Below are positions 17,441 through 27,144 of a DNA stretch of 64,000 nt, in pieces. Made by a program: the position numbers and the translations under genes. The notes below the pieces were generated by a model. That model was not told the DNA's origin and did not search any database. It worked only from the letters and a program-made list of their open reading frames with translations. The first letter of the stretch is position 1; each line of letters opens with the position of its first letter. The DNA lies in assembly GCF_011009555.1 (NCBI RefSeq), contig NZ_QXHD01000004.1, forward strand, positions 7,038,576 to 7,102,575. The letters are read 5' to 3'. Source of the stretch: Adonisia turfae CCMR0081 (lineage in GTDB: Bacteria > Cyanobacteriota > Cyanobacteriia > Phormidesmidales > Phormidesmidaceae).

Positions 17441-17537
17441 ATAGCCAAACTAGGAGAGTTAGAGAAGAGTCATAGAGAATGGGTCAGGCGTGATTAGGTA
17501 TTCCCAACTAAACACGCCTGTATACAACTAGAAGACG

Positions 17538-17975
17538 TTATTCAGCAGCTGTGTCAGCAACATTTACCTTAACTACCTGGTTACGAACTTCGGCAGCTTT
17601 AGGGACATGTATTGTCAAAATGCCATTGCTGTAGTCAGCTTTCACTTGCTCATGATCAACTGCTACAGGTAGATTGACTACACGCTGGAAGCTACCATAG
17701 CGACGCTCGCGACGGAGGATCTGCTGATCATCGCCAACCTCAGTAGCCGTACGCTCACCTGAAATAGCAATGTGCTTGCGGCTGGCTTCGATATTAATAT
17801 CGTCAGCCTTGATGCCCGGTAGAACCACCTCTAGGACATAATCATCACCAGCATCAACGAGATCAACGGCGGGAATCCAATCTGTTGTTGTGGGGGTGAG
17901 ATCCTCAAAAATGTTATCGAGCTGTTGTTTGATGGTTTCGATTTCTTGAAAAGGTTGCCAGTAGCGTACGATCAT
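17538..17975 (-). CDS. Small heat-shock protein (Hsp20/alpha-crystallin)
   Basis: 145-aa ATP-independent chaperone that holds unfolding proteins and stabilises membranes. The alpha-crystallin domain covers about 38-138, with 'AVDLVDAGDDYVLEVVLPGIKADDINIEA', 'ISGERT', 'RRERRYGSFQRVVNLP' and the 'NGILTIHVPKA' strand. The N-terminus (MIVRYWQPFQEIETIKQQLD) is like cyanobacterial Hsp17/HspA. A GAGG ribosome site lies 10 bp before the ATG and a strong terminator follows the gene. It stands alone; heat control is likely, but I could not draw a convincing RNA thermometer. Confidence 0.93.
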   Translation of the reverse strand: MIVRYWQPFQEIETIKQQLDNIFEDLTPTTTDWIPAVDLVDAGDDYVLEVVLPGIKADDINIEASRKHIAISGERTATEVGDDQQILRRERRYGSFQRVVNLPVAVDHEQVKADYSNGILTIHVPKAAEVRNQVVKVNVADTAAE

Positions 17976-18237
17976 GTGTTGTTTCCTCAGTTCTCGATTG
18001 TGTTGTGTCGTAGCAGAAGAGAGACTGTTGTCTGTCTGTTGAACCTCTTCGCTTGCCTTACAGTCACTATGATGCCGTAATGCTTTGACTGTACCCAGGG
18101 GAGAGAACCCTACCCGAAATTAGGGCTTGCCGAAGAGATATTGCTGCCCAAATAGAATGGGGTGAAGAGAACCCTAATAGTTGGATCGGTTGGCCGTATC
18201 TTAGGGCTATGGTGGAGAAGAAATAGAGCTAAAACCT

Positions 18238-19029
18238 ATGGCAAAAACAGCATTAATTACGGGCGCATCTGGTGGAATTGGATACGAACTGGCTAAGGTT
18301 TTTGCCACGAACGACTACGATCTGATTTTGGTGGCTCGCAGCACCGATAAACTACAGCAAATTCAAGCTGAGCTTACGCAGTCCAATAATGTGCAGGCCC
18401 ATGTGATCAGTTTTGATCTGAGCCAACCCGAATCCCCACCGAAGCTATTTGAGCAAGTCCAGCAGCAAGGTCTGACAGTAGATGTTCTAATCAACAACGC
18501 AGGCTTTGCCGATTATGGTCCCTTTGCCGACTGTAATTGGGCTAAACACAGTGCCCTATTGCAGCTTAATATGGTCACCTTGACCCATTTGACACGGCTG
18601 TTTTTGCCGCCGATGTTGGAGCGGGGCTACGGCAAAATTCTCAATGTGGCATCAACGGCTGCATTTCAGCCTGGTCCCTATATGGCCGCCTACTACGCCA
18701 GTAAGTCCTATGTCATGTCGTTTACTGAGGCCTTAGCCCATGAAGTCAAGGGGACAGGGGTGACGGCCATGGTGCTGTGTCCTGGCCCGACCCGTGGTAC
18801 TGACTTTCAAGCTCGGGCCAATCTGGGCGATATAGAGTTCTTTAAGCAGCTAAAGCTACCCAATGCTACAGATGTGGCTCAGTTTGGCTATGATGCCTTA
18901 GGGCGTAACCAGGTGGTGGCTGTTCATGGTATTTTCAACCGTCTATTGGTGTTTACCAATCGTCTGATGCCCCGTCAGGCAGTGACTGACACCATTGGGC
19001 GGTTACAAGAGCCTAAGGAAAGCGTATAG
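18238..19029 (+). CDS. Short-chain dehydrogenase/reductase (SDR)
   Basis: 263-aa NAD(P)-dependent oxidoreductase of the classical SDR type. The cofactor loop is TGASGGIG (residues 8-15) with VARS after the second strand, which favours NADP. NNAG near 89 and the catalytic Ser (NVASTA) and YYASK motif are all present. It resembles the DltE/YqjQ-like branch, for which substrates are mostly unknown. ATG start. It is divergent from the hsp20 gene, 262 bp away. Confidence 0.87.
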   Translation: MAKTALITGASGGIGYELAKVFATNDYDLILVARSTDKLQQIQAELTQSNNVQAHVISFDLSQPESPPKLFEQVQQQGLTVDVLINNAGFADYGPFADCNWAKHSALLQLNMVTLTHLTRLFLPPMLERGYGKILNVASTAAFQPGPYMAAYYASKSYVMSFTEALAHEVKGTGVTAMVLCPGPTRGTDFQARANLGDIEFFKQLKLPNATDVAQFGYDALGRNQVVAVHGIFNRLLVFTNRLMPRQAVTDTIGRLQEPKESV

Positions 19030-19039
19030 ATCGTAATTC

Positions 19040-19360
19040 TTAGGGGCGGATATTTTTATTGATCGTAAACGAGATGGATGGAGCGGCTTGGGTACGGGGT
19101 TGAGCTGGAGGGGCCGTTGCTGTGGTGGGTTGTGCGGCTTCTGCGGCATCGAGTGGCGTTGAGTTGCTGGTGTCAGCAGCGAGCGTCGTTGAAGCCGATT
19201 GGATAAGTTTGGGGGCGGTGTTGCTTGCGATCGCAAGCCCTATCCCTGCTAACACCGACATCGGCAGTGCAAAATCCGCCAGCCAATGTAGCCCGGTTAC
19301 CCAGTTAAACAGTTCGATCCCTACGTATAAACAGACAATGCAGATTGCCCAGAAGTGCAT
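19040..19360 (-). CDS. Small membrane protein, unknown function
   Basis: 106 aa. Two hydrophobic segments at about 3-22 and 28-46 are followed by a low-complexity tail rich in Ala, Thr, Ser and Pro. No family is recognised. A competing frame on the + strand (19122-19409) is less likely because it lacks a sensible N-terminus. It is convergent with the SDR gene, 10 bp between the two stops. Confidence 0.55.
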   Translation of the reverse strand: MHFWAICIVCLYVGIELFNWVTGLHWLADFALPMSVLAGIGLAIASNTAPKLIQSASTTLAADTSNSTPLDAAEAAQPTTATAPPAQPRTQAAPSISFTINKNIRP

Positions 19361-19552
19361 TCTTCTTTACCAATGCTTTAACGTCGTCCCTTTGTATCAC
19401 ATCCCTTGAAATATAAATCTGAATTCCCAACCCTTGATTCTCTATAGGTATGACTCCTAATTTTTAATCAATTTTTCATTATCTAGCGGCTAGAGGATGG
19501 CAATAGCGCTAGAGTGAGGTAAGTGGGGTGACGCCCATTCGATAGACAACCA

Positions 19553-20371
19553 TTGAACGAAACTATTGTGGACGCTGCTTTCAAAGGAATCATTCGGCTA
19601 TCAAAACGGGAAATTGAACAGATGCGTAAGGCTTGCCAGCTAGCTGCGCGTCTATTGGATCACCTTGAGCCAATGGTTAAACCCGGTGTTAGCACCCTGG
19701 AACTTAATGACGAGGCTGAGCGTTGGACCCAGGCTCATAATGCCAAGAGTGCTCCCCTGGGATACCCTGGTGGCGAGGGCGTTGAGCCATTTCCCAAGTC
19801 TATCTGTACCAGCGTCAACGAAGTCGTTTGTCATGGTATTCCTAATGCCAAGCAAATTTTGCAAGACGGTGACATTATCAACATTGACGTCACCCCCATT
19901 TTGAACGGTTACCATGGCGATACCTCCCGTACCTTCTTAGTGGGCGATGTCTCACCCCAAGCGCGCCGATTAGTGGAGGTCACCCAAGAAAGTATGTACC
20001 GTGGGATCAAAGCCGTTAAACCCGGTGCCCGCATTGGTGATATCGGGGCTGCCATTCAGACCTACGCGGAAGCAGAAGGGTTTTCTGTGGTGCGTGACTT
20101 TGTCGGGCACGGCGTCCACCGCATTTTTCATACAGAACCTCAAATCCCTCACTACGGTACAGCTGGCAAAGGGAAAAAGTTGGCAACCGGTATGGTATTT
20201 ACCATTGAACCCATGATTAATGTGGGTACCTATGACGTTGAATTATTGGCTGATGGCTGGACTGCCATTACCAAAGATCGAGCTCTAACCGCTCAGTTTG
20301 AACACACAGTTGTGGTGACTAAAGAAGGGGTAGACATCTTGACCCAGTTACCTGTGGCAGCAGCGGTTTAA
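19553..20371 (+). CDS. map: Methionine aminopeptidase, type I
   Basis: Removes the initiator methionine from new proteins. 272 aa, typical length. Five metal ligands are seen in order: Asp in NIDVTP, Asp in HGDTSRTF, His in 'FVGHGVHRIFH', Glu in FTIEPM and Glu in QFEHT. The start is TTG at 19553, the only start giving the expected N-terminal helix (IRLSKREIEQMRKAC); an ATG start would cut into it. The upstream 190 bp carry no other gene. It is followed 35 bp later by a lipoprotein gene on the same strand. Confidence 0.95.
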   Translation: MNETIVDAAFKGIIRLSKREIEQMRKACQLAARLLDHLEPMVKPGVSTLELNDEAERWTQAHNAKSAPLGYPGGEGVEPFPKSICTSVNEVVCHGIPNAKQILQDGDIINIDVTPILNGYHGDTSRTFLVGDVSPQARRLVEVTQESMYRGIKAVKPGARIGDIGAAIQTYAEAEGFSVVRDFVGHGVHRIFHTEPQIPHYGTAGKGKKLATGMVFTIEPMINVGTYDVELLADGWTAITKDRALTAQFEHTVVVTKEGVDILTQLPVAAAV

Positions 20372-20406
20372 GTACAGTTACTGCCTCAATTCATACGCTC
20401 AAGCCC

Positions 20407-20949
20407 ATGCATAGAGTTTTATATTTACTTTTACTTTTGCCGATGTTGGCCTGTACGGGATCTCCAGATCCCAGTAGGCTAGACTCTGCACCGACTCCTG
20501 TACCTGAGACAGTGGCTGAACCTGTGGTTGAACCTCTTTCGACAAACCCTACCGATGCTAGCGGTCTCCCTGTGGCTGATATAGACGCAGTCGCCGTTAC
20601 TGGTGAAGCAGGCAACTACACATTTGCCGTAACCATTAGCAGTGCTGATACCGGGTGTGAGCAGTATTCTGATTGGTGGGAAGTGGTTGATGCTCAATCA
20701 GGCGATCTCATTTATCGACGTATTTTGGCCCACAGTCATGTCAATGAGCAGCCGTTTACCCGCAGTGGTGGACCTGTTGCCATTGAGCCCGATCAAAGGG
20801 TCGTCATTCGAGGGCATATGGGGGGGCTACAGAGTCATTATGGTGGTCAGGCGCTGGGCGGTAGCGTGGAGTCTGGCTTTCAACCCGTTGAGGATTCTTT
20901 ACCCAGCTTAGAGACTGTTGAACCTCTACCAAAAGGCTGCGCTTTTTAG
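20407..20949 (+). CDS. Predicted lipoprotein, unknown function
   Basis: 180 aa. A short signal peptide ends in a lipobox, LPMLAC, with the lipidated cysteine at 16. A Pro/Thr/Glu linker (about 17-55) follows, then a compact domain with strands such as 'GNYTFAVTISSADTGCEQYSDWWEVV' that has two cysteines possibly paired (CEQYS and the final GCAF). I recognise no domain name but the pattern is that of an exported beta-sandwich. It should be anchored to the outer leaflet of the plasma or outer membrane. Confidence 0.75.
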   Translation: MHRVLYLLLLLPMLACTGSPDPSRLDSAPTPVPETVAEPVVEPLSTNPTDASGLPVADIDAVAVTGEAGNYTFAVTISSADTGCEQYSDWWEVVDAQSGDLIYRRILAHSHVNEQPFTRSGGPVAIEPDQRVVIRGHMGGLQSHYGGQALGGSVESGFQPVEDSLPSLETVEPLPKGCAF

Positions 20950-21273
20950 AGGCCCAGCGTTGCTTAGGCGCTTGCAGCTAAGTAACCACCCATTTCCCAT
21001 CCACAGCCCTAGCCTGGGACTTTATTGCTGGGTAGTCCCCCTAGTGGGATAACTATCGGCCATATTGAGCAACCTCAATTGTTTCAGGCCTCATGTACTG
21101 ACAGCCTCATGTACTGACATAGGAACTGTTGCTAGAAAATCTCTTTTTTCTTTTTTACAAAGAATCTCTTTGTTACATTTTAAGTTCTCTTTTCTTACAA
21201 ATTAACCACCCTATAATGCCTTAAGATTTCAAAGCATAGAATCTTTTTAACTGGCCAGGACACGGGGTTAATA
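20950..21273. other. Intergenic region with tandem repeat and promoter
   Basis: 324 bp between the lipoprotein gene and the SDR-like gene. It holds the perfect 16-bp tandem repeat at 21088-21119, a T-rich stretch at 21138-21200, and a consensus TATAAT at 21212-21217 about 57 bp before the SDR-like ATG. The -35 region is weak. No gene is seen. Confidence 0.5.
21088..21119. repeat. Perfect 16-bp tandem repeat
   Basis: GCCTCATGTACTGACA occurs twice with no spacer, at 21088-21103 and 21104-21119. It lies about 90 bp upstream of the TATAAT of the next gene, so each unit could be an activator or repressor half-site, or the pair may be a slippage duplication. Confidence 0.75.
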
Positions 21274-22020
21274 ATGTTGCTGAAAAACCGCGTTGCTCTC
21301 ATTACATCAGGAGACTGTCGAGTAGGGCGTCGAATGGCCAGCTTGTTGGCACGTCATGGGGCTAGATTAGTTCTTTGTGGCATCAATAAAGCCCATGGTG
21401 ACAAACTGGTTCATCGTTTAGAACAACAAGGCGCTAAGGCGAGATTTTTTCTAGTGGATGTGGCTGTGTCCAATGATGTGGAAACCGTCATTAAAGATGC
21501 GATCGCTACATTTGGTCGTATTGATATTTTGTGTAATAACGCTAGTTTTAGCCTCTTAGGGAATGAAGCCTCTGTTCTAGATCTCACTACAGAATCATGG
21601 GAGCATATCGTTGGCCTAAGTTTGCAAGGAGCCTTTCTGTTCAGCCAGTATGCTTTGCCGTTTTTGCAGCGTTCGGCCACGGGGTCAATTATCAACATTG
21701 TGCCCTATCCCCATAAAGGAATGCACGTTGTAGAGGGAATAAGCCGGGGTTGGATGATGGCAATGACCCGTGACATTGCCGACGGCACTACTCAGTCAGG
21801 AGTGCGAGTTAATTTAATTTGGCCCCATGTAGCCGTCAGTGGAGCGACCCTATCGAGTTATCAGACTGCCCTTGCCCATAGGGTATTTCACATGGCTAAA
21901 CGCGATAAAGATGCTGCCCGAGCCATCGCCCGAGCAACTCTATATCTGGCATGTGATGCTTCTGTAGATATTACGGGCGCAATGGTTATAGTGGATGCCG
22001 ACTACCCGCAATGGACATAG
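21274..22020 (+). CDS. SDR-fold protein lacking catalytic residues
   Basis: 248 aa with the overall SDR order: an N-terminal strand and loop (ALITSGDCRVGRR in place of TGxxxGIG), LVLCGI, VDVAVSND, 'FGRIDILCNNASFS' (intact NNA), 'ESWEHIVGLSLQGAFL', and a C-terminal 'ATLYLACDASVDITGAMVIVD'. The active site is altered: the catalytic Ser strand reads IINIVPYP, and the Tyr-x-x-x-Lys is replaced by E-G-I-S-R. The glycine loop is also changed. It is therefore probably a non-enzymatic SDR, perhaps regulatory or a partner subunit. The reading frame is intact. Confidence 0.8.
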   Translation: MLLKNRVALITSGDCRVGRRMASLLARHGARLVLCGINKAHGDKLVHRLEQQGAKARFFLVDVAVSNDVETVIKDAIATFGRIDILCNNASFSLLGNEASVLDLTTESWEHIVGLSLQGAFLFSQYALPFLQRSATGSIINIVPYPHKGMHVVEGISRGWMMAMTRDIADGTTQSGVRVNLIWPHVAVSGATLSSYQTALAHRVFHMAKRDKDAARAIARATLYLACDASVDITGAMVIVDADYPQWT

Positions 22021-22072
22021 TTTTTTCAGAAGGTTTGAGAGCAGTCGTTGGAAATATCCATCAAGTCTGCTA

Positions 22073-22660
22073 CTAAGCAGCCAGATCATCTTGAACTTCT
22101 AATTCCCCTGTCCACACTTGTGTAAGCAGCTCAACACCAGCCTCACTTAGTAAAACGTCGCCTCCCTCATAATCAATGTCTTGGGCGGCACCCCCTGCAG
22201 CAATGACCAGATCTTCTATCCACAGATTGCAGGGAGTGAGGGGGGTAAGCTTGAGTAGCTGATCCAACTGCTGACATATTGCTGGTGGAAGATCCCGTTG
22301 GATGATTTGGTAGAGGGCAATTCCGGTGCGCTGTTCTATTCCACCGAGAACTTGATGCATATACCAAGCGGCTTCGTTCGTGGGGAGTTGTTCTAGCCGC
22401 TTTTGCAGTTTTTGTAGGACGGTTGCTAGAAAATCAACGCCGAGATGTTGATTCAGTCTTTGCACAGGACTATCTAAATCCCGTTCAATGACGTTAGAGA
22501 TTTCATGCCAGTTAATATCGGGAAATGCAGTTTGCAGCAAAATAAAGCCGCGCTCGTTAATGTGACAAGTTCCTTGACTGAGGTCATAGGAGAAATCCTC
22601 CCCCGGTTGAGCCCCGGCTTCAATTAGCATACGAAATAGTTGAACGTTGTCAGAATTCAT
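22073..22660 (-). CDS. Soluble protein, unknown function
   Basis: 195 aa, helical, without signal peptide or membrane segment. The N-terminus 'NVQLFRMLIEAGAQPGEDFSYDL' resembles an ankyrin-like start but no repeat follows. An acidic C-terminus (LEVQDDLAA) ends it. I know of no named family. Convergent with the SDR-like gene; ATG start. Confidence 0.65.
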   Translation of the reverse strand: MNSDNVQLFRMLIEAGAQPGEDFSYDLSQGTCHINERGFILLQTAFPDINWHEISNVIERDLDSPVQRLNQHLGVDFLATVLQKLQKRLEQLPTNEAAWYMHQVLGGIEQRTGIALYQIIQRDLPPAICQQLDQLLKLTPLTPCNLWIEDLVIAAGGAAQDIDYEGGDVLLSEAGVELLTQVWTGELEVQDDLAA

Positions 22661-22982
22661 AATAAGAGCAGTTAGAGATGGTCGCTATACGTTTTTTAAT
22701 ATTTTGATTTTCATATCAACCTAGCTACTACGGATGAAGACTGGTGTATCTGTGGGTACAGAATCCTCAAAAGGATTATAAAATCAAGCCAAAAAATTGA
22801 GTTGTCAAAGTGTACGACGTGTATAGCTTTCCTGGTAGCGTATGAATACGTAGCTTGTGTCAGTTTCACCGTGCGTCTACGGAACCTAGGTTAAGCTTAA
22901 GTAGGCTTTATATACGATGCCTATCTAAATAATAGATAAATTTAAGTTAGTATAGCCTCACCCATAGGGGTACGCCTGCGCG
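22661..22982. other. Intergenic region, nothing recognised
   Basis: 322 bp between two genes on the - strand. It is AT-rich towards 22900-22950 and includes ATAGGGGTACGCCTGCGCGC (22963-22982), which may be a decayed piece of the GTAGGGG repeat family. No RNA gene or frame with support. Confidence 0.4.
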
Positions 22983-23909
22983 CTATGGCTGCTCTCGATA
23001 GGCCGCATAGACAGCGTTGACGTTATACCAGTTCAGAAAAATGCGGGCGACTTCTAGGGAAAGCTGAGGACGTCCTTGGTCAATCAGCCACTGCAATAAA
23101 GGTTTGAGTGTGCGTTCGTTCAGCAGACCACCCAGGGAAAGCAGGCCCCATAGCAACCGATGTAACCAGGTCATTTGAATCATCATACGCACGTCCAGGG
23201 TGGGGTGTTTTTGATAAAACACGACGCCCATGCGTGCCCGCTGGATTTCTACATCAATGAGTCGGGGTAAATCGTCCAGGCTGAAGGGTGGATGCCAGTG
23301 ATACCCTACGGCTTCCGGGCATTTGACTAGCTTTAGCCCTAAGTTTTTGAGGCGTACGCCCAGTTCTAAGTCTTCCCAGCCATATTGGGTGAACTGGGTA
23401 TCAAATAATCCTGCTTCAGTGAGCCAATGTTTTGCGATCGCAACATTCCCTGTTGCAAAAAAGGCTTGGGAATAGTCCGTCACCTTAAAGGGTTCTGACG
23501 TAGGTTCGTCAAAATTGCAGGTATTCACCACTCGCCCATAGGTAAATACGCGGTCATTGCCCTGACTAGTGTAATGCTTGGTTAGGGCATCGGCATGGTG
23601 CTGTAAAAAGCCATCGAGCACCACTAAATCGCTATCGATAAAAATGATGGTATCGCCGATGGCCTTCTCTACTCCCAGGTTACGGGCAACGGCAGCGCCC
23701 CTGTGGTTTTGCTCGTAGAGTTTGACATGGGGAAATTGTTCAGACCGTAACCACTCAACGGTGCCATCAGTGGAGCCATCATCCACCACCACGATTTCAT
23801 ACCCTTTGATTTGTGTATTGGGGCGAACTATCTGGTGTTCCATGGCCCGCAGGCATTTTTCTAGAATGGGTCTGCGGTTGTATGCGGGAATAACAACACT
23901 GAAATACAT
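22983..23909 (-). CDS. Family 2 glycosyltransferase
   Basis: 308 aa. GT-A fold: 'SVVIPAYNRRPILEKCL' at the N-terminus, VVDDGSTDGT near 41-50, then 'IIFIDSDLVV' with the DxD-like metal site, and 'GWEDLELGVRLKNLG' (the ED base motif). The C-terminal 90 residues are a helical extension (MIQMTWLHRLLWGLLSLGG). It transfers a sugar from a nucleotide donor, probably to a cell-surface polysaccharide or lipid; donor and acceptor are unknown. It stands alone. Confidence 0.9.
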   Translation of the reverse strand: MYFSVVIPAYNRRPILEKCLRAMEHQIVRPNTQIKGYEIVVVDDGSTDGTVEWLRSEQFPHVKLYEQNHRGAAVARNLGVEKAIGDTIIFIDSDLVVLDGFLQHHADALTKHYTSQGNDRVFTYGRVVNTCNFDEPTSEPFKVTDYSQAFFATGNVAIAKHWLTEAGLFDTQFTQYGWEDLELGVRLKNLGLKLVKCPEAVGYHWHPPFSLDDLPRLIDVEIQRARMGVVFYQKHPTLDVRMMIQMTWLHRLLWGLLSLGGLLNERTLKPLLQWLIDQGRPQLSLEVARIFLNWYNVNAVYAAYREQP

Positions 23910-24106
23910 GGATACATGATTAGGGGCATTGCCCTCTATGATAACGGTCTGGTCAGACTATCTCAGGCAAGTTTGTTGGCCTTCTCACTCTTGTCCGTAA
24001 TAATTGGCGTGTCACGATTTAATCGCAAATATCAAGAATCTAGATACCTTGAGCCTTCTTAAACTGCAATAATAAATGGCTGTGATTTTATTTCTAGGTT
24101 AAAACT

Positions 24107-25315
24107 ATGGGTCGGGCTGAACGGGTTGTACTAGCCTATTCTGGCGGTGTGGACACGACTGTGTGCATTCCCTACTTGAAAAATGAATTTGGCGTCAAAG
24201 AGGTCATTACTCTGGCGGCGGATCTAGGTCAGGGTGAAGAACTCGGCCCAATTCAGAAAAAGGCACAGGCCGCAGGCGTGAAGGAGTCGCTAGTGGCCAA
24301 TGTGACCGAAACATTTGTGACGGACTATGCGTTTCCGGCAATTAAAGCCAATGCCCTCTATGAGGATCGCTATCCGCTGTCAACGTCCCTGGCCCGACCA
24401 CTCATTGCCAAGGAACTGGTAGCTGCTGCGGAAAAATATGGGGCGGATGCAGTGGCCCATGGGTGTACAGGTAAAGGTAATGACCAGGTACGGTTTGATG
24501 TTGCGATCGCGGCCCTCAATCCCAACCTCAAAGTTCTGGCTCCTGCCCGCGAATGGGGCATGAGTCGTGAAGAAGCCATCGCCTACGGAGAGAAGTTTGG
24601 CCTCACCTTCCCAGTCAAAAAGTCTTCCCCTTACAGCATTGATCGCAACCTGCTAGGCCGCAGCATTGAAGCCGGTATCCTCGAAGATCCGTGGGCCGAA
24701 CCCCCGGAAGAAGTGTATACCCTGACTAAGGCCATTGCCGATACCCCCGCCGAACCCGAGTACATTGAAATTAACTTTGAAAAAGGGATTCCTGTCGGCA
24801 TCAACGACAACAGCCTGAGCCCGGTGGATCTGATTAGCCAGCTCAACGATATTGCAGGCAATCACGGCATTGGTCGTCTTGATCTGCTCGAAAACCGGCT
24901 GGTGGGTATCAAATCTCGCGAAATCTACGAAACCCCGGCTCTGATTACCCTACTTGCTGCCCACCGCGATCTTGAAAGTCTCACCCTGCTGGCCGATGTC
25001 ACTCAATATAAGCGTGGCATTGAACAAACCTACAGCGAGCTTGTCTACAATGGTCTCTGGTTCAGTCCCCTTAAGGCAGCTCTTGATGCCTTTATCGACA
25101 AAACCCAAGAGCAAGTTTCTGGCACCGTTCGTCTAAAACTCTTCAAAGGCAATGCCACCATCGTGGGACGTAAATCCACTAACGCTCTCTACACAGAGGA
25201 ACTAGCCACCTACGGCGCAGATGACCAGTTTGATCACAAAGCCGCCGAAGGCTTTATCTACGTTTGGGGTCTACCCACCCGTATTTGGTCAGAGAAAATA
25301 CGCTCATCCTCATAA
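24107..25315 (+). CDS. argG: Argininosuccinate synthase
   Basis: Joins citrulline and aspartate with ATP in arginine synthesis. 402 aa, normal length. The N-type ATP pyrophosphatase loop AYSGGVDTT lies near residues 9-17. '[14 protein letters not shown]', '[12 protein letters not shown]' and '[17 protein letters not shown]' cover the citrulline and aspartate sites. ATG start; no other arg genes are near. A hairpin at 25331-25354 follows 16 bp after the stop codon. Confidence 0.98.
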   Translation: MGRAERVVLAYSGGVDTTVCIPYLKNEFGVKEVITLAADLGQGEELGPIQKKAQAAGVKESLVANVTETFVTDYAFPAIKANALYEDRYPLSTSLARPLIAKELVAAAEKYGADAVAHGCTGKGNDQVRFDVAIAALNPNLKVLAPAREWGMSREEAIAYGEKFGLTFPVKKSSPYSIDRNLLGRSIEAGILEDPWAEPPEEVYTLTKAIADTPAEPEYIEINFEKGIPVGINDNSLSPVDLISQLNDIAGNHGIGRLDLLENRLVGIKSREIYETPALITLLAAHRDLESLTLLADVTQYKRGIEQTYSELVYNGLWFSPLKAALDAFIDKTQEQVSGTVRLKLFKGNATIVGRKSTNALYTEELATYGADDQFDHKAAEGFIYVWGLPTRIWSEKIRSSS

Positions 25316-25330
25316 TACCCAAATTTTGCC

Positions 25331-25354
25331 GGGGCATTCCTTGGTGGATGCCCC
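25331..25354 (+). terminator. Hairpin after argG
   Basis: GGGGCAT (25331-25337) pairs with ATGCCCC (25348-25354) across a 10-nt loop just after argG. The T tract is weak. Its sequence also belongs to the local GTAGGGG-like repeat family. Confidence 0.5.
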
Positions 25355-25411
25355 ACTGTCTTAAATATCCCCTAATATTTAACATCCCCAATATTTTGGA
25401 ATATTGTTGCT

Positions 25412-25906
25412 TCAACCTAAATTAAACCAACCCGTCATTGCAACGGCCAATGCATCAGCAGCATCATCTGGACGGGGAATCTTCTCAAGTTTTAATTCTC
25501 GCTTGACAGCTTCCTGTACATCTTGTTTATCAGCGTTGCCATAACCTGTAAGAGACTGCTTAATTTGGGCTGGGGTAAACTCCACAAAAGGTAATTTATG
25601 CTGGGCTAACACCAACATGACAACACCTCTCGCCTGGGCTACCAAAATTGTGTTGCCCATGCGATAAAAAAACAATTTTTCAATGGAAACAGAATCGGGA
25701 TGATAAGTCTCAATCAAACTGTTGAGATCTTCGTAAATCGTACACAACCGTGAACCGACCTCGGTCCCTGCTGGAGTTTCGATAATACCAAAATCGACCA
25801 CCGCGAGATCTGGTTTCAGATCTCGGGTGGTTGCTGGATCATATTCAAGAATGCCGAATCCTAAAATGGCTAAACCAGGGTCCAGTCCTAGGATTCGTTT
25901 GCGCAT
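25412..25906 (-). CDS. ruvC: Holliday junction resolvase RuvC
   Basis: 164-aa endonuclease that cuts four-way junctions as a dimer together with RuvAB. The acidic catalytic set is visible: D9 (GLDPG), E76 (SIEKLFF), and D148 and D151 (RPDDAADAL). '[13 protein letters not shown]' supplies the conserved helix. The ATG at 25906 abuts the TAA of chlI with no spacing, so translation of ruvC is almost surely coupled to chlI. Confidence 0.96.
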   Translation of the reverse strand: MRKRILGLDPGLAILGFGILEYDPATTRDLKPDLAVVDFGIIETPAGTEVGSRLCTIYEDLNSLIETYHPDSVSIEKLFFYRMGNTILVAQARGVVMLVLAQHKLPFVEFTPAQIKQSLTGYGNADKQDVQEAVKRELKLEKIPRPDDAADALAVAMTGWFNLG

Positions 25907-26986
25907 TTATCGAGCACCTACGGGAGTACGACCATTGGTAGACGGATCAGGGATAGTAACGCCAAAGACATTACCAAAGGTTTTCTCCACCTTGTATCCC
26001 GAGTCGATGGACTCCAGCGGATCTTTGCGCAGACGATGGCGCAGGCAAAGGGCAATCACTGTTTGGATATCGTCAAGGGTTACTTCAGTGCGGCCTTCGT
26101 AAGCGGCAAGCGCCTTCGCTGCCCGGTTAGATACAATATCGCCTCGCAGGCCATCCACATCTAGCTCAGAGCATACTTGAGACACTTGCAATTTATACTC
26201 TTTGTCAATGGTGACATCCTTGAGTCGTTGTTGTGCACTAACGATTTTGTCCTGCAAAGCCTTCTGCTCAGCATCGTACTTAGCCAAAAATGCGTCGGGG
26301 TCTTGGTCGAATTCAGAGCGCTGTTCCACAATCTGAACGCGCTGGACGGGGTCCTTCACGGTACGAATTTCAGCGTGCATGCCAAATCGGTCCAGCAGCT
26401 GAGGGCGAAGTTCACCTTCCTCAGGATTACCCGAGCCAATCAATACAAACTGGGCGGGGTGACGAATGGAAATACCCTCACGTTCTACGGTGTTACGTCC
26501 TGATGCAGCAGAGTCTAGCAGTACGTCTACCAGGTGGTCATCTAATAAATTGACCTCATCTACATATAGTAAGCCGCGATTAGCTTTAGCCAGCAGACCA
26601 GGTTCAAAAGCTTTAACACCCTCAGATAGTGCTTTTTCAATGTCAATAGTGCCGCATACACGGTCTTCAGTTGCACCCAGGGGAAGGTCCACCATGGGTA
26701 CTTTCATGGTTCCTTTTGGAATAGACTGACCTTCGTACTCACGCTTAACCTCAGGATCTTGAGGCTCACGGTTAAACGGATCGTTCTCTACCACACTGAT
26801 CTCAGGCAGCAGGTCTGCCAAGGCACGGATTGTCGTGGACTTGCCAGTACCGCGATCACCCATGATCATCACCCCGCCGATCTTAGGGTCAATGACATTC
26901 AAGATCAGGGCCAGTTTCATATCTTCTTGGCCGATTACCGCAGTAAAGGGAAAAACGGCGCGCCGGGTAGAGGTAGCAGTACTCAC
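25907..26986 (-). CDS. chlI: Magnesium chelatase ATPase subunit I
   Basis: 359-aa AAA+ subunit of the ChlHID complex that inserts Mg2+ into protoporphyrin IX, the first committed step to chlorophyll. Walker [10 protein letters not shown] spans 43-51, the Walker B region is [12 protein letters not shown], and '[21 protein letters not shown]' gives sensor I with the arginine finger region. The long linker '[22 protein letters not shown]' and sensor II ([18 protein letters not shown]) are typical. It leads a two-gene unit with ruvC and is divergent from msrP. Confidence 0.98.
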   Translation of the reverse strand: MSTATSTRRAVFPFTAVIGQEDMKLALILNVIDPKIGGVMIMGDRGTGKSTTIRALADLLPEISVVENDPFNREPQDPEVKREYEGQSIPKGTMKVPMVDLPLGATEDRVCGTIDIEKALSEGVKAFEPGLLAKANRGLLYVDEVNLLDDHLVDVLLDSAASGRNTVEREGISIRHPAQFVLIGSGNPEEGELRPQLLDRFGMHAEIRTVKDPVQRVQIVEQRSEFDQDPDAFLAKYDAEQKALQDKIVSAQQRLKDVTIDKEYKLQVSQVCSELDVDGLRGDIVSNRAAKALAAYEGRTEVTLDDIQTVIALCLRHRLRKDPLESIDSGYKVEKTFGNVFGVTIPDPSTNGRTPVGAR

Positions 26987-27144
26987 AGGGCTTCTTAAAT
27001 GCAGGGTTATTTAACGACTAGGTTTTATTGTGCCACAGTGCGGTTCGCCTACTGCTGTCATTCAGTTTCTGCTCATTTAGGCCTCAGGTGCATACGTTAA
27101 TCTATCAGCAGCTGCATTTGTCACGTTCTCTGTTCGCCGAAGTC

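Noticed and set aside
17976-18050. RNA thermometer in the hsp20 leader
   Set aside because: Known in one cyanobacterial hsp17 gene, but I could not pair the GAGGAAA ribosome site convincingly with upstream bases here.
19122-19409. 95-codon + strand frame overlapping the small membrane protein
   Set aside because: The - strand frame has a better start and two membrane segments; this one looks like its shadow.
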